From Riptortus pedestris (lineage: Eukaryota > Arthropoda > Insecta > Hemiptera > Alydidae): a stretch of DNA of 64,000 nucleotides. The stretch covers positions 121,242,501 to 121,306,500 of the forward strand of contig CM032233.1 in assembly GCA_019009955.1 (NCBI GenBank), read 5' to 3'. Below the pieces are notes generated by a model. The model worked only from the letters and a program-made list of their open reading frames with translations. It was not told the origin of the DNA and made no database searches. Positions 56,570 to 64,000 of the stretch are shown here, one piece after another; the first letter of the stretch is position 1; the number at the start of each line of letters is the position of its first letter. The position numbers and the translations under genes are program-made.

Positions 56570-57296
56570 CGGGTCAATCGTTAGTGCCCAACAAAATTGT
56601 TGGCTCCCGCTTTAGATTTTAGTGTATATCTCGGTTATACTTTCCTATACGACAAAAGTGAATATAACAAAAGTTAGTTTAAATAGAAAAATAAACTACT
56701 TTTGTCATGTGCATATTTGCAGAAAAACTAATTGAAAACGAAATATCGCTATTTTTAATTTCTGGCTTCCCTTATAACCCCCACTCCTGCCCGTCCCTAG
56801 AAATGTTAGTATGGCTTGTTATAATGAAAGCGTTAGTGCTAATACATATACCGAGTTTTATTTATTTCGGTTGGATCTTTTGTCCCAAATAAAATTTTTC
56901 ACTTCCGCTATAGGTTTTAGCGTATATCTCGTTTATAATTCGGTATAAGAAAAAAGTGTATATAACAAAAGTTACTCTAAATAACAAAATAAACAACTTT
57001 TGTTATGTTCATATTTGCCGAAAAAGCAATAGGAAACGAAATATCGCTATTTTTAATTTCTAGCTTCCCTTATAACCCCCACTCCTGTTCGTCTCAGAGG
57101 ATATTAATATAGCCTAAAGTCTAAGTTGGGTTAGTAGTAATATACATACCAAGTTACATAAAATTCGGTTCAGCCGTTTATGCGTGAAAAGGTAACAAAC
57201 AAACAAACAAATAGACACCAAAGAAACATTATGCAGTTACGGTGTCTATGACATGTGAAACGAAAAGTTATCGTGAAATTTCGCGAAAAAAATGCG
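56570..57296 (-). mobile_element. Helentron-like element, reversed and truncated (copy C)
   Basis: Reverse complement of the copy B text: internal unit TTATAACCCCCACTCCTG twice (near 56771 and 57071), then ATAAACGGCTGAACCG reversed and TTATCGTGAAATTTCGCGAA at the right. The 3' hairpin end is missing. Confidence 0.7.
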
Positions 57297-57654
57297 AGAG
57301 CGGAAATAGACGGGAGGCTAATAAAGTTAATTGAGTTTACTTATTTCCTGTTTAATGCTGGTATTACGGGAAGTGATTTCCACTGAGATCTACTATTATG
57401 AATATAACCTTACGTGCTAAACTATGCTTAAACTATATGTGCTCGGATTGGTTTTTGAACGGAAATATGTACATTATAGATGATATTTAATTGTAATAAA
57501 TGCTATTCATGATTATGGTTTGAATTATTCAAAAACGGTGAGTCAAAAAGTGGAGAGGGATAGATAAGGAACACACTAAAATTTCTATTCTATTAATAAC
57601 CATAATTTGCCTTCAGGATTGGCTATTTCTGAAAAACATTACGTCGTGGAGGGA

Positions 57655-57747
57655 AGTGTAATTGTATACATTAAGTCTTGCTATAAGAATGCCATCATTA
57701 ATCAGTCAACAATGATTTCCCGGGCATCGCCGGGTACCTTAGCTAGT
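57655..57747 (+). mobile_element. Helentron-like 3' end (copy D)
   Basis: Hairpin CCCGGGCATCGCCGGG and TACCTTAGCTAGT ending at 57747, followed within a few bases by the 5' start of copy E. Confidence 0.65.
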
Positions 57748-57754
57748 ATATTTA

Positions 57755-58390
57755 TAAAATTGTAACCTCTGTCTGTACATTGATTTTTTTTTTTTCGCGA
57801 AATTTCACGATAACTTTTCGTTTCACATGTCATAGACACCATAACTACATTTTGTTTCTTTGGTGTCTGTTTGTCACCTTTTCACGCATAAACGGTTGAA
57901 CCGAATTTTATGAAACTTGGTATGTATATTACTAATAACCCAACTTAGACTTTAGGCTATGCTAATATTCTCTGAGACGAACAGGAGTGGGGGTTATAAG
58001 GGAGAGCTGAAATTAAAAATAACAATATTTCGTTTCCTAATGCATTTTCGGCAATTATGCACATAACAAAAGTTGTTTATTTTGTTATTTGGGGTAACTT
58101 TTTTATATACACTTTTGTCGTATACCTAAGTATAAATGAGTTATACGTTAAAAACTACTGCGGAAGTCAACAATTTTATTTGGCACAAAAACTCAACCGA
58201 ATTAAACCAAACTCGGTATGTGAATTAGCACTAATGCCTTCCTTATAATAAGCCGTACTAACATTTATAGGGACGAACAGGAGTGGGGGTTAAAAGGGAG
58301 GCCTGAAATTAAAAATAGTGATATTTCGTGTCCTATTGGGGTTTCGGCAAATATGCACATAACAAAAGTTGTTTATTTTGTTATTTAGAG
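57755..58390 (+). mobile_element. Helentron-like element, 3'-truncated (copy E)
   Basis: Begins AAAATTGTAACCTCTGTC, carries AACGGTTGAACCGAATTTTA and two AGGAGTGGGGGTTA(T/A)AAGGG units, and stops at TTATTTAGAG. Confidence 0.7.
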
Positions 58391-58596
58391 AAATTTGCTC
58401 AACAATTCTTTTCAATATGAACTACCAGGTACCTCACCTGGAAAAATTAATTCAAATTATAATATATTATTATAATATTTTGTCCTTAATAATTTAAATC
58501 TATGCATAATGCACAGGAAATCGGAAATATGTCAATATGGAGGACAGTGAAGTCTTACATAAAAAATTAATTTTATTATTAACATATCCACAGAAA

Positions 58597-59160
58597 CGAC
58601 AGGCATTAACCATAAACACTGGGAAGGGTAAATGTCAAAATATAGTGCAAAGTAAAGCCTTGCAAAAAAAATACCATCACCATTCAGCGGCTCGTAGTTA
58701 AAATTAGTGGGGGTACTGCTCCAGTAAATTTTTAGCCTTAGCACGCCAGGGTCGGCACTGCGGGAACAACAGTGCTCTCTCTCCCTTGTGGAGCTTCCTG
58801 TGTGCGCATCCGCACAGCAGTCAAACACCTCGCCGCTGGAACTGTGAAGCTCACAGTCCCATACAAAGATTTTTGTATCTTATTTCATAAACTGGGGGAT
58901 AGTTACTGCATTAAGCTTAAGGATTATATATTATACATATATTATAGTAGAAAAGAAAGACTTAAAGAAAAAAGGCTCATTATATTAAATGTTATTGATA
59001 ATATCAAGTGGAAATTGGGGGTGCTGCAGTTCCACAGTGTCTATACGCGAGCCGCCACTGCTTGGTATATGAATTAGCATCAACTCCTCCATGATTATAA
59101 GCTGTATTAACTGTAGGAACGAAAGCTGTGTTAATTGTAGGAACGAAGAGGAATGGGGGG
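58597..59160 (+). mobile_element. Helentron-like fragments around a hAT copy (copy F)
   Basis: 58597-58684 matches the 42402-42482 part of copy A, and 59061-59160 matches the segment that lies before that part in copy A (GAATTAGCAT...CCATGATTATAAGC). The order is therefore rearranged on the two sides of the inserted hAT element. Confidence 0.55.
58685..59060. mobile_element. hAT-type non-autonomous element, uninterrupted copy
   Basis: 376 bp, closely matching the two halves of the split element at 31077/39293. The right end CGAGCCGCCACTG is intact; the left end has lost three bases (CAGCGGCTCG). I could not find a matching 8-bp duplication, so it may have been rearranged. Confidence 0.8.
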
Positions 59161-59194
59161 GGGTTGTGGGTCAGGGCTCAAATGAAAAAAAAGT

Positions 59195-59650
59195 CTGTTA
59201 CGCAGGGGCTGTGTACACTAAGTAGATTTCCTACAGGACGGTTTATAATAGATAAATCTACATACTGATAACACCACCGTGAAAAGAATGTATTTGTTTG
59301 TATCTCGTATAATAAAGCTTTGTTGAAAACAAAATTTGGAATTTAACCTTGTAATGAAGTAGTTCATGGTATAACAGCTTTTTATTAATATGACACTAGT
59401 AGGAGTAGGGGTTTACTGAAAGCGTAAAACTATTAAATCCAAATATCTCGGTTAATACTCATTATACGAAACATATGTATGCAACAATATTTATAGAATA
59501 TTTAATTTGCAATAAGATTGTTTCTATACAATGTTTCAATCTGACGTATAGTAGCAGAGATATTTCGAATTTTCATAATTCCTCCCCTTTAACCCCCCCC
59601 CTCGTCCAATTTCAGCAATTACAAATGACAACGTTTTTAAAGTTATATGA
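59195..59650 (+). repeat. AGCAGATTTCCC-type repeat, left half (copy 4)
   Basis: Matches copy 2 from ACGCAGGGGCTGTGTA and AGTAGATTTCC through the GTTTACTGAAAGC block to the C-rich end, then stops. Its missing right half resumes at 61592. Confidence 0.6.
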
Positions 59651-59848
59651 TAGTTCTAAGTATGATTCGGGTTCTTGAAGAGTTAATGAATCTGTGCCCA
59701 CCCCTTTCACTTTCTTAATCTAAATTAAATAATGGTTACGCAACATTGATCAGAATTATATATGTTATCCACTGATAAGTGAATTATTATAACACTTATA
59801 TTGTTTAATTTTTTGAATAACTCAGGTTACAGTAATGTAAATAATACA

Positions 59849-61170
59849 ATGCTGAATTTTCACAACATCCAGGAGCGGAGATTATGAAGAGACAATAAGA
59901 GCAGATCTATTCAGACCCGCTTACTTGAGACCACATTTGGCACGAACGAGGTAGATAATGTAAAGGAATGGAAAACACTATAGACTATTCACTATTTTAA
60001 ATAATGAAGAGGGAGTGATTTTGAACTCCTCAAAATGTTTTGAACAACATACTAGGATTTCATAGTAACAACTTAACGTTTAGACTGACAGACTCAGCAA
60101 AGGACATGACCTTGAGAAGAACAGCTTAGTTGCTCTCATTTACAAAATACAAAACTTTATCCATAAAATACAAAACTTTATCCATATTTTATAGATGAAA
60201 CTGCCTAGCAACTAATCAACAGACTTCACTAATGACAAACTTGATTATTCTTGTTCCGTAAGCCGACCTCTGCAGACTGGCAGACAAGAGAAAAATAACT
60301 TTATTTATTGTCCAAAAAAAAACAAAAAACAAATTGTCTTTATACTAAACGTATTTACAACTATAAATTTGTGTTACGATTAACTTTAAATATATCTCAT
60401 ACTAAATCATCTATTTCAACGCTCAGAAAAATCTATTACATTTTGAAGAATGGATAGGATTGGTTTTAATGATAATGAGAGCTAAATTAGATAAATGCAG
60501 GACGAAAAGCTCATTAAGTAAGTTTTGGTAGACCATATGTACTCTAGAAACCTCTGTCAACCTCTTAGAAGTAATAACTCTTATAATTAATGAGCATAAA
60601 GTTTACCAAAGTGTACCGATCTATAATTTACCGATTTAGCCACTAGTTCTTAACTGACTAAGAAGATTTAAGGTAATAGCAAAATAAGGCGTTCAATAAA
60701 TATAGATTTTATTTAGTTTCTGAGAGTTTTTGACACCATAGGGGATAACTAGTTCACACAATTGATGTTTATTGATCATTTAAAGCGTTTAATTATATCC
60801 TTTCAAATTAAAATATATAAAACTTAAAAAAATGTGTTAGAGGAACATAATTTCTGAAAATTTATAACAAGTCACTATACAATAGGTTGAAATTTATATT
60901 CCATTACAGTATCATTAAACGTAGACTGAACACATAACAATTAAAGAAAGTAAAATTCACAATGGAGTAGCTACAAAGATATATATACACACAGACACAT
61001 ACTCACAGATTACTTAACTTGGAGCATGCATAGCCATTTAATAAATACCACAACACAATAATTGTAACTATAGAGCTCATTAATATAGTATTATACAAAA
61101 GTAAATATTAATGAGCTTTATGGTTACAATTTATTGCGGTGAGGTGTCTTTCTTTTTTTTGCAAATAATG
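59849..61170. repeat. About 1.3-kb duplicated block, first copy
   Basis: Very similar to 61868-62657 followed by 63479-64000. Shared landmarks are TTTCACAACATCCAGGAGCG, TTTGGCACGAACGAGGTAGA, and GGAGCATGCATAGCCATT. No gene recognised inside. The second copy runs to the window edge. Confidence 0.85.
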
Positions 61171-61228
61171 TTTGCATAGTTCAAAGGAAAAATATGCACG
61201 CATGGGAGTTCAGACTTACATAGGGACT

Positions 61229-61438
61229 TTACTTCAACCATAAAGCTTTGACTGCTTCATTGCAGTAGACATAGGAGTGTTCAAAAACCTCCAAAACTAT
61301 TTCAACATCAACACCTAATTCTATAGACAAACTGGAGTTGATAATTAATTCAGCTATAGCTACGCTGTAATTTTTATCTTGATTGTCATTAACTTTAAAT
61401 ACAATTAACAAAATAGTTTTCTTCTCGTTTGTTTCCAT
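61229..61438 (-). CDS. Small minus-strand frame, unknown (possible exon)
   Basis: ATG at 61438 opens 69 codons: METNEKKTILLIVFKVNDNQ, then AELIINSSLSIELGVDVEIV, ending EAVKALWLK before TAA. A GTAAAG donor overlaps the stop (TTGAA|GTAAAG), so it may be an exon rather than a whole gene. Alternating hydrophobic beta-strand-like text and the ALWLK end loosely resemble the first half of GM2-activator-like domains, as does the exon at 53672. Both hints are weak. Confidence 0.25.
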   Translation of the reverse strand: METNEKKTILLIVFKVNDNQDKNYSVAIAELIINSSLSIELGVDVEIVLEVFEHSYVYCNEAVKALWLK

Positions 61439-61591
61439 ATTTCATCTATAACTGAACCCGACAAAACAGAACTGCTGGAAGTGAGGCTAAATCAATCAAT
61501 AAAAAATCTATACATAGAGCTATAAATGGAATCGGCCTTCTACAGATTGTCACTTAAGACACTCGATCAATAGAGTAATCCAATAGCTCCA

Positions 61592-61833
61592 GATGACTTA
61601 CATAAAACGACTAAATATTGAGTTTGTTAACGATCAAACAATAATTGCGACCGATAGAGAGGTAACAGACATATATAAATATATATATATACACACACAC
61701 ACAAACACACAGAGATTTGAACGGACCTCATTTTCGTCATCTCCTAGGTAGGATAGATGGACGTTTGAAGAAATATTTCGAAACCGTGTCATGAGTACGA
61801 CCTCAATAGCCCTTAAGGGAAATCTGCTAAAAT
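61592..61833 (+). repeat. AGCAGATTTCCC-type repeat, right half (copy 4)
   Basis: Matches the right part of copy 2 (CGACTAAATATTGAGTTTG, TTTGAACGGACCTCATTTTC) and ends CCCTTAAGGGAAATCTGCTA. Together with 59195-59650 it makes about one element. Confidence 0.6.
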
Positions 61834-61867
61834 CACTATATTTCATTCGGCATTTGTTTTTATGCAA

Positions 61868-64000
61868 AAATGCACTGAATTTTCACAACATCCAGGAGCG
61901 GAAGTTATGGAGAGACAATTAGAGGCAGCTCTATTCAGACACGCTGACTTGAAACCACATTTGGCACGAACGAGGTAGATAATGTAAAGGAATGGAAAAC
62001 ACTATTGATGATTCTTATTTACTTTGTCCACATTATTTTAAATAATGAAGAGGGAGTGATTTTGAACTCCTCAAAATGTTTTGAACAACAAACTAGGATT
62101 TCATAGTAACAGCTTAACAGACTCAGCAAAGGACATAACCTTGAGAAGAAGAGCTTAATTGCTCTCATTTACAAAATACAAAACTTTATCCATAAAATAC
62201 AAAACTTTATCCATATTTTATAGATGAAACTGCCTAGCAACTAATCGACAGACTTCACTAATGACAAACTTGATTATTCTTGTTCCGTAAGCCGACCTCT
62301 GTAGACTGGCAGACAAGAGAAAAATAACTTTATTTATTGTCCAAAAAAAACAAAAAAAACAAATTGTCTTTATACTAAACATATTTACAACTATAAATTT
62401 GTGTTACGATTAACTTTAAATATATCTCATACTAAATCATCTATTTCAACGCTCAGAAAAATCTATTACATTTTGAAAAATGGATAGGATTGGTTTTAAT
62501 GATAATGAGAGCTAAATTAGATAAATGCAGGATGAAAAGCTCATTAAGTAAGTTTTGGTAGACCATATGTACTCTAGAAACCTCTGTCAACCTCTTAGAA
62601 GTAATAACTCTTATAATTAATGAGCATAAAGTTTACCAAAGTGTGCCGATCTATAATTTCAAGTGATAACATTTATTCTTAAGAAATTTTAAATGAATAA
62701 ATATAAATGCCAAATATTGTTTATTCAACACAAAAATGTTTAATAATAAAGGGTTGATATACTGTTTATAACTAAACAAAACTTTGAAATAAAGTGTTAT
62801 AATTGTAATGCAATAAAATTGTTACAAATACGCGAGCAATTGAATTTGTCCAAAGGACCATGAGATTAAACTACTTTTGAAAACAGTAGAATTCTTGGGA
62901 TGAGACCAGATTCAGTAGTTGTTATATTATTAAATGAGTTACACAATAGAAATTATTTTATTGATTTGTTATAATAATGTAATTTCATTGGAAATGGCAA
63001 TTTTTTACTCAGGATTCTAATAATAATAAGGGGAATTTAGTATGTTTGTGTACTATAAATTATAATATGAAATAAATGTATGGTACATAAAATCTATTGA
63101 AAGGTTCTAAGCAAAATCAATCTAAAGTCTAAGAACGTTAAAGGACTTAAAAAAGTCAATAAATAACCTTTTATTCTAAAGGCAGAAATACTAGTGAGTA
63201 AGCCGGTAATTTCATATGACATACTATCTCGGTGTAAACCACTATGTCCAATTGTATTTAACAGATATTCTAATATATGTATGTATGTTATAGGATATAA
63301 TAACAATAATTTAATTGTAAATTTTATTTATTTCTTTAAAAATAAAAAGGTGTTATGAAAATACTAATTAGAAACAACTGAACAGCATACTTTATTGTCT
63401 AAAACCTCCTTACTGAAAGCATGTAGAAAACTTGTCACGAGACACTGGACATTTTTCAATTATCACATACTGCAGTTTATTTAGCCACTAGTTCTTAACT
63501 GACTAAGAAGATTTAAGGTAATAGTGAAAGAAGGCGTTCAATAAATATAGTTTTTATTTAGTTAGTGAGAGTTTTTGACACCATAGGGGATAACTAGTTT
63601 ACACAATTGATGTTTATTGATCATTTACAGAGTTTAATTATATCCTCTCAAATTGAAATATATAAAACTTAAAAAAATGTGTTAGAGGAACATCATTTCT
63701 GAACATTTATAACAAGTCAATATACAATAAGTTGAAATTTATATTCCATAGCAGTATCATTATACTTAGGCTGAACACATAAACACTTAAAGACAGTAAA
63801 ATTCACAATGGAGTAGCTACAAAGATATATATACACAGATACAGACTACTTAACATGGAGCATGCATAGCCATTGAATTAATACCACAACACAATAATTG
63901 TAACTATAGAGCTCATTAATATAGTATTACACAAAAGAAAATATTAAAGAGCTTTATGGTTACAATTTATTGCGGTGAGGTGTCTTTTTTTTAATGGAAT
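61868..64000. repeat. About 1.3-kb duplicated block, second copy with an 820-bp insertion
   Basis: 61868-62657 repeats 59849-60640, and 63479-64000 repeats about 60640-61160. Between them 62658-63478 is extra AT-rich DNA with no recognisable ends or coding. Confidence 0.8.

Overview
The window is AT-rich, intron-bearing, transposon-dense animal DNA. Long introns with GT-AG borders, a mitochondrial ABC half-transporter, and I-type LINE, Tc1, hAT, Helentron-like, Penelope and Ty3/gypsy relics suggest an invertebrate, probably an arthropod such as an insect. The sequence alone does not fix the species. I saw no prokaryotic gene, rRNA, convincing tRNA or CRISPR array.

Left third (about 3.4-26.4 kb, + strand): one host gene, the orthologue of ABCB8, a mitochondrial inner-membrane ABC transporter. 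Twelve exons from the second (7146-7440) through the thirteenth (23382-23529), plus the terminal exon (26098-26196), join in phase and carry the transmembrane domain, Walker A, Q-loop, signature, Walker B, D-loop and H-loop. A short ATG-initiated, basic exon at 3434-3531 is a tentative first exon encoding a targeting peptide. The introns carry relics of a Penelope-like element, a pogo/Tigger-like element and a repeat family with AGCAGATTTCCC-type ends.

Middle (about 27-49 kb): gene-poor and built from mobile DNA. The centrepiece is a nest of three elements. A hAT-type element with an exact 8-bp target duplication (31077-39293) was split by a full-length I-clade LINE (31311-39137, 7-bp target duplication), whose ORF1 was in turn split by a 213-bp TA-flanked MITE (32374-32586). 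The LINE has ORF1 with zinc knuckles, ORF2 with endonuclease, RT and RNase H, and an unexpected open frame of 334 codons between them. Further right lie a minisatellite of about 93 bp, a LINE endonuclease relic, Helentron-like elements ending in hairpin-CTAGT, a Tc1-like IR/DR element with a dead transposase, a Penelope-like relic and a GC-rich island with CCAAT motifs.

Right third (about 49-64 kb): the last two exons of an unidentified minus-strand gene (53672-52990). The terminal-exon segment has been tandemly triplicated as about 635-bp units, and the two downstream copies are broken. Beyond it are a Ty3/gypsy integrase relic, more Helentron-like pieces, a second hAT copy, and a duplication of about 1.3 kb (59849 onward and 61868 onward) that appears to lie inside another copy of the AGCAGATTTCCC repeat. 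A small minus-strand reading frame sits between the two duplicated blocks.
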